A stretch of 64,000 bases of DNA from Zingiber officinale (Eukaryota > Streptophyta > Magnoliopsida > Zingiberales > Zingiberaceae), in NCBI RefSeq assembly GCF_018446385.1, contig NC_056001.1, positions 9,170,672 to 9,234,671 of the forward strand, read 5' to 3'. Each line of letters begins with the position of its first letter. Within the stretch, counting starts at the first letter, position 1. Positions 36,972 to 49,721 of the stretch are shown here, piece after piece. The notes beneath the pieces were generated by a model. It saw only the letters and a program-made list of their open reading frames with translations. It had not been told where the DNA came from and made no database searches. Both the position numbers and the translations under genes were made by a program.

Positions 36972-38424
36972 TTATAAAACTTTATTTCGTAAAAATGTTG
37001 AATCGGAGACGAAAAGAACGATACTCGCCTTCGTCCGTGTTGGCTTTCTTCGTTGTATTTTCGAGAACACGTGGCTGATCCTCTTCCCTTTACAACGCTG
37101 AACGCTGACCTCTCCGGAGTCGCTTCCCACGGCTGGATCGGGTGGACGATAGATGTCCGAGGGCAGAAGTACCTAGAAACTCCTAGTTATATCAATAATA
37201 ATAAAAATAAGAGCAAAAATTTAATATAATTTTTATTTAATTAAAATTAAAACTATTATTATTGTCGATGACAACTATTATAATATATGTTAATAAAATA
37301 TTTTTTGAGTGAAAAATATGATAGAGTACTATTTTAATTTTTTTTTTTAATGAGATGATTTTTATCATAATTAAAATAAAAGTACTTTTTAATAATAATA
37401 ATAACTTCTATCTATTTATACTCACCGTAGCATCCACTGACGAATTTGACGAGCCGGTCCGGTCGGAGAAGACCGAACCGCGATCGGCCCAATGCCCGAG
37501 GACTTCTTCATGGTTCAGCTTGAGGCCCAGCAGAGCAGATTGAGCAGATTTCCACCTCCCCTGTTCTGAGTCCATTACATCGATTTCCTTCTTCTCCACC
37601 TTCTTCTTGTTCTTTTTCTGCGACGCCGCCGTTGCCGGAGACGAAGGAGGCTTGTAATCTGGTGTTATATCCGACACCGGCACCACCTTCGAGCTCCACC
37701 ACTCGTCTTCGTCCCTCTTCCTCAGCGCCCATTCGGATCCGAAGCCGTGCTCGAAACTGCTGGGGATTCTGCGTTCAACGAAGCTACGGATCAGGGAATC
37801 GACGGCGTCCGTTATTGGAGTGTTGAAGGCCAGGGTTCCAATGATGCTATCAATGCCCTGTTTCACCTCTGCTTCGAGAATGGACTCTGGATCGAAGTCC
37901 TCCTCGATAGGGCGCGCCGGCGATTTCGGCTCCCAAGACACTTCGCTCGCCGGGCTCTCGGCGGAGTCCTTGGAAACAGTGGCGTAAGTCTTGCTCTTGA
38001 GATGGAAGTGGGTTGCAGCGGCTGGGGACGGTGGATTGGGGTTTGGGATCAGGAATGCGGCGTCGTTGAGAATCGGCAGAGGAGGGAGGAGGTCGGGGGG
38101 TTCCGAGAAGGGGTGGAATGGATTGGTGGGGATGGAAACGGAAGGCCTTGCGGTCTTGCCGGCGGAGAAGACGACGGGGTATGTGGCGGAGAGGATGGCG
38201 GTGGCCTCGTTGTAGGTCTGGTTGGGCCGCTTCCGAGGGGTCCTCTCCCTCTTGATGGATATTGCGAGCGTTGGCGAATTGCTCGACTCAGAGAGGGCGG
38301 AAGAAGGGGAGGAGGACGACGAAGATTCCAAGGAGTGACTCCACGATGAAGACGTCGACTTGACGATGTCAAAGCCGCAGCTCCGGCCGCCACCGCCAGT
38401 GCCACTGCAGAGGCACGACGTCAT
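36972..38424 (-). CDS. CIA2-like chloroplast-import regulator with a decayed CCT motif, 2 exons, 399 aa
   Basis: Nuclear regulator of the CIA2/CIL family, which activates genes for chloroplast protein import and plastid ribosomes. Exon 1 is 37426-38424 (333 codons). It starts MTSCLCSGTGGGGRSCGFDI and carries the family's Ser-rich SSPSSALSESSNSP and the basic block TPRKRPNQTYNEATAILS (about 62-79), with the conserved SALLGLKLNHEEVLGHWADRGS near its end. A strong donor (ACG/GTGAGT) follows at 37426/37425. Exon 2 (37172 to stop 36972-36974) is inferred from an acceptor TCTAG/GT, correct phase and the sequence EVSVQRCKGKRISHVFSKIQ, which aligns with the CCT consensus REASVLRYKEKRRTRLFSKKIRY. After that point the expected YQVRK..ADRRPRMKGRFV does not appear. 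Without splicing, exon 1 reads through to a 338-aa protein ending at 37408. So this may be a gene losing its CCT motif, or the true last exon lies elsewhere. Exon 1 is firm; exon 2 is moderate. Confidence 0.72.
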
Positions 38425-39390
38425 GGTAGAATGGAATTATCTCCCGAACAATTCGGCTGCAGCAAAATCCAATCTTTTTGGAGGAAGATCAGGCAAAATT
38501 TCCAAAAAAAAAAAAAACATAATCCGCAAACTTAAATCGTGAGCTTCGAAACACAACTGGGGATAACCATTTCAAAGTCAAGAATAGAAAATCAAGGTTA
38601 CGCCTTTGCTTTGAGAATCCATCCCAAACTCAATTAAATAAATGAGGATCAAAAGGGCAAGAGAAGAAAAACAAAAAAAAAAGAGAGAGGATCTGAAATC
38701 ATGAAACAGAGACCTGAGAAAAGAGTTTGAAGACATTGGAAATGGCGGACGCCGGAGGGATTCCATTAACTCAACTCAATAAGGTGATATAGAAAGAAAC
38801 AAACAAGAAGGGAAGCGACAAAAATCCCTATCATTGGACCACGGCAGACCTTTCCCGTCTCTTTAATGGTGATCGTCGAGATCGATAGAATTATGTGTAT
38901 GGTTTTGTTGCAGCTATCCTAATAATAAGTCATGATACTATATCTCTCACATCATATCTTTAGTTGGTTAACTTTAAATCCAATTAATGGCATCGGTAAT
39001 ATGCCAATAATGCACGCTAATCCATCACTCTGTTCTAAATTTAGCTTTAGTGGATCATGAAGGTTCAAAAGTCTACGTCAAACCTAAAGAGAGTATCAAT
39101 CTCCTCTTGCACTTGTGAGCACACTGTAAATGAACAATAATTTCATAAATTGAGTGTTAATTCGATAATTAGAAACAAAGTAAATTAAGAAAATTAAATA
39201 TCAACATGCGTGATGGGTAAACGAAAAGCTGGAATGGATGAACCATTTATTGTTTCAATTGTTGCATGGAATTTGAAGCTAGCTTCTATAAGGATTTCAG
39301 CTGCTGCTGAAGCCAATGAATGATTTCAGCATCAACTTTTTGTGGGATGAGAAAATTACTGGACTTCCAAAGAACAGATAGATCACCACA
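38425..39390. other. Spacer: CIA2-like leader/promoter and GT14 3' region
   Basis: Converts from GC-richer leader (38425-38470) to AT-rich sequence with A-runs. It contains the CIA2-like promoter and the downstream region of the next gene. No gene seen. Confidence 0.45.
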
Positions 39391-42300
39391 TCAGAATTTA
39401 CATTGGTTTGAGTACAACTTATCCGACGAAACAAGCTCCGTCACCAAACTTTTTAACCTCGTTGCCGAGTTACTGGGCTTAATAATGTTCACATTCTCTC
39501 GGCTATAGCAGGATTCACCTTCCCAATTCTTCACTGCTCTATTTCCAGGTTTTTCAAAGCATCGCTGTCTTGATTTGTACATTAACACCTTCTTGTCCAT
39601 CTTCTTTAGAACAGGATCACCTTCCATGAACTTCCTAGCAAAAGCTGCTCTGCTCTTCATCATGCCCTTCAGATGTGTTGCGTTGAGAAAGATAGGCTCC
39701 GACCCCGGTGGATCGTCCCAAACAAAGTACCTCAGATCATTATTGACGGTTGTGTTTTGAAATTCAGGTGAGTTACATATCACAGTTTGGAAGTAGGCTT
39801 CCGTAGAGTGAGCTACATTTGCAAAGTACATGAGTAATTTCCGAGGGAGGTTGTCCGAGCCATGCACACAATACTCCACAAAAGGTCTGCTAAGAATCAC
39901 CCATGGAGAACCTGTTTATGATGTCTAAAAGATAAGTAATAAACACAATAACATGACTTTTCCTTACAAAAACCTTTATGACATATCTGCATACAATTTG
40001 GGCTTTAAACTTGATGAGAATGCTATAAAACTATACTAAGAAATACTAGATGCAATATCAAAGACATCAAACATCTCAATAGACAAACTGTACATAGGGT
40101 TGTAAACGAGCCGAGCCGAGCCGAGCTTTGGGGTGTTCAAGCTTGTTTGATAAAATAACCGAGCCGAGCCGAGCCGAGTTTAAAATGAACCAAGCTTTTG
40201 AAATGCGTGTTCAAGCTTGGCTTGGTTTATTTTTTATGAGCTTGAGCTTGTTTGAAGCTTGGCTTGAGCTTGGTTTGTTTAGATGTTATCAAGCTCTCAA
40301 TTCAAGCTTGGCTTGAGCTTGGTTCGAGCTTGGCTTGAGCTTGGTTTAAGCTTGGTTCGTTTAGATGTTATCAAGCTCTCAATTCAAGCTTGTTTGATTA
40401 TTTAAAACTTTTAATTGTTTGATTGGTTATTAAGATTGATAATTTAAATTTATTTATTTTATTTTATTTTATTATTTATTTAGCATATTGAAAAGAATTT
40501 TATTAATAAATATGGTTCGTGAACATTGTTCACGAACGTTGTTCATGAACGTTAACGAGCTGAACACATATGTGTTCAAGCTTGTTTGTTTAACTTAACG
40601 AGTTGTTCAAGTTTGTTTGTTTAATTAATCTAATGTATATTGAACGAACATAAACAAGCTCTTACCAAGCCGAACACCAAGCTTGTTCACGAACGCTTGG
40701 TTCATTTACAGCCCTAACTGTACACACAAACTAGCACAATATGGTCGTTTAAACTATGCAAATTGATGCACCTGTAAATAACTTGAAGGAATTTGGTGTC
40801 TTGCGAACTCCTGAAGTGATTAACAGTTGCGTTTTCTTCTCCCTATGAAGATTCGGGTCGACGACAATTTGGTTAAACGTCTCATGCCTATCATCAGAAA
40901 GAATAAACACTTGAAAAATTCAGGTTGCAAATATATGAATATATTCAGTGTCATGGAGATAGGCTTACTCTTTCCAACCTAGATCACCTTTGTGATCAAT
41001 GAAGTTCAAATTCCTGGGCAAAGAAGTGAAAACATAAAGCAGATCTGCACAAAGATAAAATTGTAAGCATCATTACGAGGAAAGAACATACTAAAAACAC
41101 CTAGGATCGTAATTCAGAATTGATGTTTATATGCTAGATAATAAAACATTCTGACTCTGAAACAAGTAAAAAATTGGATGCACAAGCATATATTTGAACA
41201 GGTAGAAAACAACAAGGCCTCATAAAAAAACCAGTCCATAATTGGAAACCAGAAGGTTTCCCATGTTAACCAGAAGTTTTTAGTCATCATTAATTTTTAG
41301 GGTACATTTATAACTAAGCACGGTACATGTGTTACAGCCTAAAATATTTGCAAGATCAGAGCATCACAGTGCTCCTTGTCTAATCCTGCATTCATATTTA
41401 AGACAATCAAGACGTACAAAAGTTGACCATATTTGCTAACTGAACAATCAAGACACATTAATACAAAAATGGAATATATTTTCCCTGCAAGAAACTAATT
41501 GTTCACTACAAGGTTAGGAAAGTAAGAAGCCAGAATCACGTGTAAAGAAATCTCATTAGCTGAAATCAAGCAACAAGAACAAGTTATTCAGTTACAGAAG
41601 TTAGAAATGCCACAGTTTGTCAACAATGAAAATAAACTAAAGTTGATTATTGTATCCATGTCAGACTATAACTGTAATCTTTGAACTCCGTACAGTAGCA
41701 ATTAACAACAACAAATAGCATGTCCTAGGCAGCTGTTAGCTGCATAGATCTTTTCCACCATTCAGATCTGTGTAAAGGGATGCCCTTTTTGTAGTACCAA
41801 GATCATCTAATTCTTTATTTCAGTGTTTCAAATGCAGGAAATACCATGAAATGCCTCAAAATTTCAGTGAAAATTATAAATTAAAACCTAATCATGACAA
41901 GATCAATCAGTTTCATGAGAACTATGATAGTACTCACCATCCTGAGTCAAGAGAGGATAATCCACAGCACTCAATGTGATGAACCAATCCCAATCCGTGT
42001 TAAGCCTGAGCAGAATTGCTGCTCCATGAAGTGTTGCAGCAACTGCTGATGGTCCAGTTTGATCCACCGGATAACGTTGCCCAACGACATCAACATTTCC
42101 AAAAGATCTAAAGAGCCTCTCGGATCCAATAGAGCGTGCCAGGTCTTTCCTCTCAAGATCATCACTGCTTGCATCTAGGTGAAGAAGATAATGGTTCCTC
42201 GGATGGTACACTGCTTTCAACAGCCTTAAAATCTTCTGAGCATCACCGCCAGTACCAGATATCCAATATGCAAAAACTGGAGGATCTGAAGGCGCCTTCA

Positions 42301-42439
42301 ACAGAGGCCTAACAGCAACTTCAAGCTTCTGGTTAGTAGCCCATCCTCCTATAAACGAATGAGAAAGAACCACTAAGGTAATTGCAGCGATAATGAGAAC
42401 TGAGATCCTGATTGACTGTCGAAGCGTAAGTAGCCACAT
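39391..42439 (-). CDS. Beta-glucuronosyltransferase GlcAT14-like (GT14 family), 4 exons, 404 aa
   Basis: Golgi type II membrane enzyme of the plant GT14 (core-2/I-branching-like) family; characterised members add glucuronic acid to arabinogalactan-protein glycans. Exons, 5' to 3': 41938-42439, 40969-41044, 40772-40887, 39391-39911; GT-AG and in phase, 1215 nt. A short cytosolic N-terminus and a single membrane anchor (about 9-30) precede the catalytic domain. Motifs typical of the family are FAYWISGTGGDAQKILRLLK, HPRNHYLLHLDA, DWDWFITLSAVDYPLLTQDD, NFIDHKGDLGWK, FTGSPWVILSRPFVEYC and DLRYFVWDDPPGSEP. The start at 42439 (MWLLTLRQSIRIS) is chosen because the anchor follows directly; an in-frame Met at 42520 would add 27 residues. 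Intron 3 hosts a hAT-type MITE. The protein looks complete. Confidence 0.9.
40095..40716. mobile_element. hAT-type MITE rich in GAGCC and CAAGCTTGG repeats
   Basis: Ends are TAGGGTTGTAAACGAG and, inverted, TAGGGCTGTAAATGAA. Identical ACTGTACA copies at 40087-40094 and 40717-40724 form an 8-bp target duplication, so the hAT group fits. The inside consists of many short repeats (CGAGCCGAGCC, TTCAAGCTTGGCTTGAGC) with no coding capacity. It lies in intron 3 of the GT14 gene. Confidence 0.85.
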
Positions 42440-45400
42440 TGAAATGCCTGGATATGCAATCCAGCATCTACAATCAACTTTTTGGGGATCAGAAACAACG
42501 CTGTGAACACAAGCAGGCAACTGACGGGCAAGCAGAAATAATCTCTTTTATGCACCCTAAATAACTGACTAACCAATTCGCAAATAGCCTTATATCTCGA
42601 AATGGCACTTTAACTTGGAATAGCAAACTGAGTTCAACAACTACGCGGTTGTAGATCAAACTTATTTTTCCTAGAAACTACTAAACAAAGATCAGAAGGA
42701 ATTCGTCCGCCTCCAAGATTTGACTTCTCGAGAAGAGCAGATAGGGAAATTGATTATGGTAAATACGGAAGTGGGACAGCACAATGAGACTAAATATATA
42801 GCCAATTCAAAAGAGATAATGTTCCTCGTGCCAAATCTACAGAAGAAAAAAGAAGTAAAAAAAAGGAAAATAGTGAATTTTGCTCAAAGACGTAGCTGGC
42901 AAAGGATGGCAGATCGAACGAGGAACAAGCGAGGAAGGTCAAAGATTCACCAAATCGATAAATGGCGCATCCCAAATCCGCGAACGAAAAAAGGGAAGAA
43001 AAACAATAGAATAGGGAAAATTGCAAGGCGCCGAGTATTGTTTTTGTCCGGATCGATGTCCAGGCTGAGGAAACGAAGAACAAGTGGCGCAGGACTGATT
43101 CCAAGTGTCAAACTTTCGAGGTGCTTACTACGGAACACCGAAGGAGGATGCTAGATCTTTCTGGAGAAGCCCAAAAAACCTACAGGGAACGAACCACAAA
43201 GCACCGCCGTGGAGAGAGAGAGAGAGAGAGAGAGAGAGCTCACAAGCGCGACTGCACGAACGGTGCTAGGAGGGAGTCGCGAGCAGGCGCTGCTGCTCCC
43301 CAAACCCTCAGAAGTTGGTGAATGAATTGATGACGAGAAGACTAGTAGAGGTAAAAAAGAAGGAAAGATCGAACTTTTGCAATCGGAGGACGGAGAGTGG
43401 GGAGACACCCAACGGGGTGGAAACTTCAAACGATGACTCGGGCAGCTGTCTCTTTCGCTGTCGTGGCTTTCGGACAGTGGTAGGGCAGGTAGGACCCACA
43501 AAACACAATCGATTTAATTCTTTTTTTATTTACAGTAAAATATTAAAGTAAATTTCAAAAAACAGGCTACATTTTTGGACTCCGTTTTATTGTAAATTTA
43601 CTGCAAGTCGTTGTGGTACATCAGTTTCCTACCTAAAATGCATAGTTTAAGTTTTAAAAAATTATTTTATTAAATTTAAATAATTATTTTTTATTATATT
43701 ATATATTAATTTTTTTATTTTATTCTCATCTCTATAATATTTAGAGAATAAAATTTATTCAATATTATTTATAAATATAAAATTTAGAAAATAAATAGAT
43801 TATTAATAAAAAAAATTAATTATCTTATGTAAAATTTAAAATAAAATATTTAAATAAGATAATTAATATGGACGTTCTTAGTATAATTGATAACGTGTTG
43901 ACATTGTTTGAAATTATTATTATTATTATTATATAATTATATTGTCGAAGAGCACCATCTCGAATATATAGAGATCACGATGAATTGAATAGTTGATACT
44001 AATTAAGATTTAAGACGCATTCTTTATTTTTTTTAATTTATCTACAATATTCCTTATCTTTTTTTTATCGATGTTGAGAGAGTCCCGGGGCTATGGTAAA
44101 ATGGTAAAAGTGATCAATTGTCTCTAGATATTCATGGTATGGTTTAATTCTTAGCTATAATATGTTACGACGTATTAAAAGAAAAATAAATAAAATTTAT
44201 CACTAAAGGATACTAAAACATGCTGACTTCTCAACTGGCCTGGTATCCTGATTAATTATTATTATTATTTTTTTACCGTATTTGAGAGGAAAGACGTCTA
44301 GAGAAATAAAATAGTAGCTTTATAAGAGGGAACAAAGGAGACAAAATATATGGTAAAAATTATAAGCCTCAAAAGCATTACACGTTTGTACTTATTTATT
44401 CACATTTTTTACACTTGCGAATTTGAAAATTTTATGAATTCACCTGCCCTTCTGATTTACTCGAGTAAAAGTTAATTTTAGTGGGTCTTCTGATTTTTTT
44501 TATCTCTTCTCTTATTTATTCACATTTTATTTTGACAAAAACTTAAAACAATATATAGATATAATTTTAATATCATACATACTCTTATCTTATACAATCC
44601 TAGACATCCCTTACATGTCTAAATATCCGGACACCTTGACTCATTTTTTTAAATTGAAGGCGACTAGACGGGATTCAGATATGTGAAAGATATGTGAAAA
44701 ACGTCCAAGAATATATAAGAACATGAGTTATGATATAAATCATATGATGCACACTTCGATATGTGAACGATTGATTCTAAGTATTTAGATGACTTTCAAA
44801 TACTTTGAGTATTTGAAATTAATATGCGATGTGTTTTTTTAATCTAGATTTAATTTTACAAATAATCGATTTAATTTGACGAGAATTTTTCTATTGACTT
44901 AAGCTAAATTTGAAGGCTTTCATGAAATCACTTGAAAAATCTAACCGTGGCCGTCCTGGGACAATAGCTTAATCATTCTGTCCATGATAGCTAATACATT
45001 ATAAATAGAGTATTTTATCTTATGGATTTAACTTACATGATGATGATGTGCATGTTGAGCGAACAATAGCTTATAATAACTACTATGATGATGACGTACG
45101 TGTCGAATAAATAGAATTCAATGCATCATACCAATCAATAACGAGCAGAAAAATTATATACACGAACACGAGGAAAGCAGAGGCCGATTAGTATAATTCA
45201 TTTAATAATATAATAGTATAATTCATATCGCCCTAAGAATGTAAAACTCCACATGAAAGAAGAGATAATTAATTAAAATTTAACACTAATTATTATTATC
45301 TTAATTATCTCCACAATAATTGATAAGGGGTACGGTTTGATTTTCTTAATAATTGTTTAGGATTTAGAGGTGATTAGTCTAAGAGGTGGAGGCAATCAAT

Positions 45401-46590
45401 TTTCTCAAAATAAAATGTGAAAAGAAGAGAATTCTAATGAATGGCATACACGGGAGTTGCATCGAACAGAAAGGATTATTTATTTATATTTATATTGTTG
45501 ATTGTGATACTTTAGAGGAATATTTCATTTGGTACTCTATCAACTTTTTTAATAATAGAAAAAATAATTAATCATATCATACAACGTTCTATCGATTTAA
45601 TTTTATAAAAAAATTTTATCAGTCATCAAAATAAATTATGAGTACTAAATTAAGAAGTACTCATGACGATCAATCCAAAAACACAACATTCATTAATTGC
45701 AAGTTCTATTTAATTTTTTTATTTACAAATATATTGTAATTATGAATCGAACTATGGGTATCTTATGTAACAACTGAACGCCCTTCATTTACACTATACC
45801 TGTGGTACCTTTTTTTAAAAAATTATGCATAAGATATTCAATTTTCATTTTGTCTAGAAATAATTAAGAAGTCAATTTTGATAGAACATACATAATTAAT
45901 ATGGTTGAAAAGGACAACACAACTTATGCATAATTCTCTCAAGTTCTGACTTCTGCACATCAAAATATATGACGTATAATATTATACATATTTTATTGCA
46001 GTAGATGAAGAAGATGTGCTCCTTGTTGTAGGGATGTATTCGTTCCTATCTGTAGTTGAGAAAATGTGACAAAGAATAAGTTATATAATACCTTCATTCA
46101 TTAATATAATACACGTCTCGTTAATTTAATTGTTTGGCGTGTATTTCTTTTAGCTAACTAACAATGATGATTAAATGCGCTGGAAAAAAAAATTAACGTT
46201 GACACTTCGCACCAACGAATTATTGCTGACATACGTTAATTAAGAAAGCGGAAAATAATAAAAATAAAACGTAATATTGACTCTCTCTTTTTTTATTTAT
46301 TTACTTATTTTTTTTAAATATCCGAACTGCATAAAATAATAATAAAAACTGAACAGAAATTTAAAATGATTAAAAAAACTTGAGTTCCAAAAATGAACGC
46401 AAGATGTAAATGCGGATGTTCATAAATAAATTTAGTATTTGATTTGATAAAATTTATTTTTATTTATTTAATATATATCAGAACAATTAAATGAATAAAT
46501 TTAAATATTTTATTTAATTAAACGAATAATCTTGAATGGATTTAAGCTCATCAATTTTCATGAATGATGTTCATTGATCCTACTTGATAT
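42440..46590. other. GT14 leader/promoter and AT-rich intergenic region
   Basis: The first kilobase (to about 43500) is GC-richer with purine-rich tracts, and probably contains the untranslated leader and promoter of the GT14 gene, including a GA microsatellite. From 43500 to 46590 the sequence is strongly AT-rich with no gene, repeat array or element ends that I can support. Confidence 0.5.
43212..43238. repeat. (GA)n microsatellite
   Basis: About thirteen uninterrupted GA units upstream of the GT14 gene, where GA/CT tracts are common in plant leaders. Confidence 0.9.
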
Positions 46591-46999
46591 TGTTAAACAT
46601 TGCATCAGTTGCAACGTCGAGAAGATGAAGGGATATCCATTTATCTTCATCTTCCTCCATTGAAAGCTGTCATCAAGGCATCGGTTTGTAATCGATGTCT
46701 TGCTTAATATATATGATGACGTCCAAGGCAATCAGAAGGAGAGATTGAGGTGAGCAGAAGCTTCACGAAGGTGATCAGAGAGCAATCGTGATTAGAGGTG
46801 TGCGAGCAAAGGGAGAGCATCCAGAGGTTGGGATTTGGCTCGTGAACCTTGAAGCGCTTTCCGGTAGCTCCGTGATCGTACTTCCGACAACGACAATCTC
46901 TTCATCGACCGACATCTTCGGTTGCGATTTTTCGAAAGATCACTGTGAGTGGTTATCGCATTATTTAGATTTTGTTTCATGCTCTCAAAACTATCAATA
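46591..46999 (+). repeat. 5' LTR of the outer Copia element
   Basis: 409 bp, matching 59880-60288 base for base except for roughly 33 differences. It starts TGTTAAACAT; the primer-site-like sequence follows directly. Confidence 0.9.
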
Positions 47000-47439
47000 A
47001 TGATATCAGAGCATGCATAATTTTGAAAGCATAGAAATCGATGTGAAAAAGCTCATATTTTTTTTTTCTTTTTTTATCATGAAGAAGAAGAAAAAGAAGA
47101 TGAACAAAAAAATTGAATCGATTGAATTTTCATTCAAGCAAATATCAGAACGAACAATGCTCGATTTGACGAAGCACAGTGAGCATGCGGGAAAAAAAAC
47201 ACTGAATCGATTCGATTAAAGAGAAATAAAAAATAATGAACAGTAGTTTTTTTTTAATCTTCACCATGCATGTATGTGTATCTAAATTTTTTTCCCTTCA
47301 CGTATATAAACACTTGAACAGTAGATATTGAAAATTTAATTAAATTTATTTATTAATTAATTAAATACATACTGAAATGTATTTGATACTACGTATATTC
47401 GTGGGGTCAGTAAGATGATATAGTTAGGAGTCAAGATCA

Positions 47440-47710
47440 CAGGATGGTCAGAAGTCAAGCCTCCATGGCAGGTCAAAAGTCCAGCCTCCGTGGCTAGTCA
47501 GAAGTCAGGTTTACATGAAGATCAGAAGTTCAGCCTCGGTGGCTGGTCAGAAGTCCAGCCTCCGTGGTTGGTTAGAAGTCAGGCTTACGTGGAGGTCAGA
47601 AGTCCAGCCTCCGTGGCTGGTCAGAAGTCTAGCATCCGTGGCTGGTCAGAAGTCAGGCTTACGTGGAGGTCAGAAGTCCAGCCTCCGTGGCTGATCAGAA
47701 GTCAAGCTTA
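47440..47710. repeat. Tandem array, unit about 25 bp, in the solo LTR
   Basis: Around ten imperfect copies of GGTCAGAAGTCCAGCCTCCG followed by TGGCT, with an alternate unit carrying AGGCTTACGTGGA. Confidence 0.8.
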
Positions 47711-47889
47711 CATGGTCATGATCCAAGTCTCAGCTGATGAGGCGGTCAAAGGATAGGAGTATAAGTCGGGCAAGGGCCAGCCCTAATAGCGGTTAAGGAC
47801 AGGACCCATGGGCCAGGTATAGCTGAGGATTGAGCCCACAAGCCAAGTAAAGGTAAAGGAAAGAAGACCCTTGGCGCAAAACAAACTGG

Positions 47890-48470
47890 ATGTATAGGCC
47901 GGAACGTATAGGCCGTGGATAATGGCGGACATATGCAGGTCGGGATACAGATCGGGCATACAGGTCGGGACGTACAAGCCATGGATAACAATAGGTGAGT
48001 GCAGGTCGGGAAACAGACCTGGCGTACAGGTCGGGACGTACAAGTCATGGATAACAGTAGGCAGAAGCAGATCGGGACACAGACCTAGTGTACAGGTCTG
48101 GACGTACAAGCCATGGGTAACAGTAAACAAAAGCAGGTCGAGACACAGCTCTAGCGTACAGGTAGGAACGTACAAGCCATGAATAACAGTAAACAGAAGC
48201 AGGTCTGGACATAGCTCTAGCGTACAGGTCGAGACGTACAAGCCATGGATAACAGTAAACAGAAGCAGGTCGGGACACAGCTCTCGCGTACAGGTCGGGA
48301 CGTACAAATCATGGATAACAGTAGACAGAAGCAGGTCGGGACATAACTCCAGCGTACAGGTCGGGACGTACAGGCCATGGATAACAGCTGACAAAGGCAG
48401 GTCGGGATACAAGCCTAACGCACAGATCGGGACATACGAATCACGGATAACAGCATATAGAAGCAAGTCG
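47890..48470. repeat. Tandem array, unit about 60 bp, in the solo LTR
   Basis: Roughly nine to ten copies of a unit containing GTACAGGTCGGGACGTACAA, then GCCATGGATAACAGT, then AGAAGCAGGTCGGGA. Because the period is close to a multiple of three, long spurious open frames run through it on both strands (for example 47783-48478 minus); I do not consider these genes. Confidence 0.85.
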
Positions 48471-49075
48471 GGGTACATATCTCGGAATACAGACCCAGCG
48501 TCCAGGCACTACAGGACAAACAGGCTAAGGAATCGTAACCGCTTGTCAGAGAGTGTCAGAGAATAATCAATGTGTCAGGGAATATGCTAACAATCGGGGC
48601 TCACTACGCCTTTGGTTTTGCCACCGACCTATTAGGAAGAGCCACGTGTCAATCACCGCCAGACAAAGCCTGACAACCGACATTCCCTGACACTCCCCAA
48701 GTCCCAGAAACATCCGTTGCAGTATAAAAAGGAATGTTTTGTCCCTTATGCAGGTACGCTCACTCGTCATTTCTCACTAGTCTTTACTTTTCGTCCTTTC
48801 TCTGTGTTTTCTGGGAAAAAAGTACCTGACTTGAGCGTCGGAGGGCCTGACCCGGGGACTTTTTCCCTGGTTTCTGGTCTCTAACGACTCGTGAGCTCGT
48901 CTGAGTGTGCGCAGAGCAGTAGTGTCATCGTCCTGGTCATCTTCCTCCGTCAGCCGCCCGTGCGAACCTTTTCAGGGGGTGCCAGATAGATCCGACGCCA
49001 CAGCGACTTTCCGGCAACTTCTAGTACATCAAGACCCGCATCCATCCGACTCAGCTTCCGGACGGGATCAGTATT

Positions 49076-49721
49076 ATTAATTAATAAATAAATATTTAAT
49101 TAATTTATGGTTCAATTTACCAAAAATGGAATCAGACCAACTTGTCCAATCAAACACAGGTCTGGTTTAAATTATTAGCTGATTTAAGCAGACCATTTTT
49201 GATTCAATAATACCTAAAGCTGGTTCAAATTATTTGTTGGTTTAACCAGTTCGGTTTATTATTGAATTAATTGGGGTATTTTTTATTACAGAAGTTGGGC
49301 TGATCAAATATGACCGGATTAGTTCCGTTGTGTCAGATTTGATCAAAAACATTAGATTTATTCTAATGAGTCAGACTTAATCCAATGGACAATTGGACAA
49401 TCAAACGAACCTGAGTTTGATTAATAAGCCTGTGATTGACAATAATGAGCTTAAACAATAACAGAATATAGGTCCAATTAGATTAGTTCTAATGAAGACA
49501 ATAGATTAAGCTTAAGATTCGGATTCCTGATCGACCAATCCAATGTGTCAGTCACATGAGACTCCCCAAAATAAGAAAATTTGTTTTTTTTAATTGCTTG
49601 TGTATTCTGTATATTTTGTTCTATATGTGGGAATTGAATTTGACCGATTTTTGTTACTGGTTAGTCGGTTTTGTACTGACATCATGATTTTCAATTCCAG
49701 ATACAAAGAACGATATACACG
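49076..49721 (+). other. Untranslated leader part of the outer Copia element
   Basis: About 0.65 kb of AT-rich sequence between the nested solo LTR and the first frames of the element. No coding or repeat structure is seen. Confidence 0.4.

Larger units (their letters stand above)
47384..49070 (+). mobile_element. Solo LTR (about 1.69 kb) nested in the Copia leader, with GTATT target duplication
   Basis: Starts TGATACT, ends GGGATCA, and is flanked by GTATT at 47379-47383 and 49071-49075. It has a TATAAAAAG box at 48722-48730 followed by a leader-like GC-rich region with the GACTTGAGCGTCGGAGGGCC block. No internal gag-pol accompanies it, as expected of a solo LTR left by recombination. The size and ends suggest a Ty3-type element, but without internal sequence the family is not certain. 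Two tandem arrays lie within it. Confidence 0.75.

Noticed and set aside
44085-44150. GGCTATGGTAAAATGG followed by GGTTTAATTC, like the A and B boxes of a SINE head
   Set aside because: No SINE body, tail or target duplication could be followed; the B box is weak.
47890-48470. Regularly spaced repeats that might suggest a CRISPR array
   Set aside because: The units are contiguous with no unique spacers, in a plant LTR.
47783-48478. A 231-residue minus-strand open frame with 20-residue repeats
   Set aside because: It is a by-product of a 60-bp tandem array in a solo LTR; overlapping frames are open on the other strand too.
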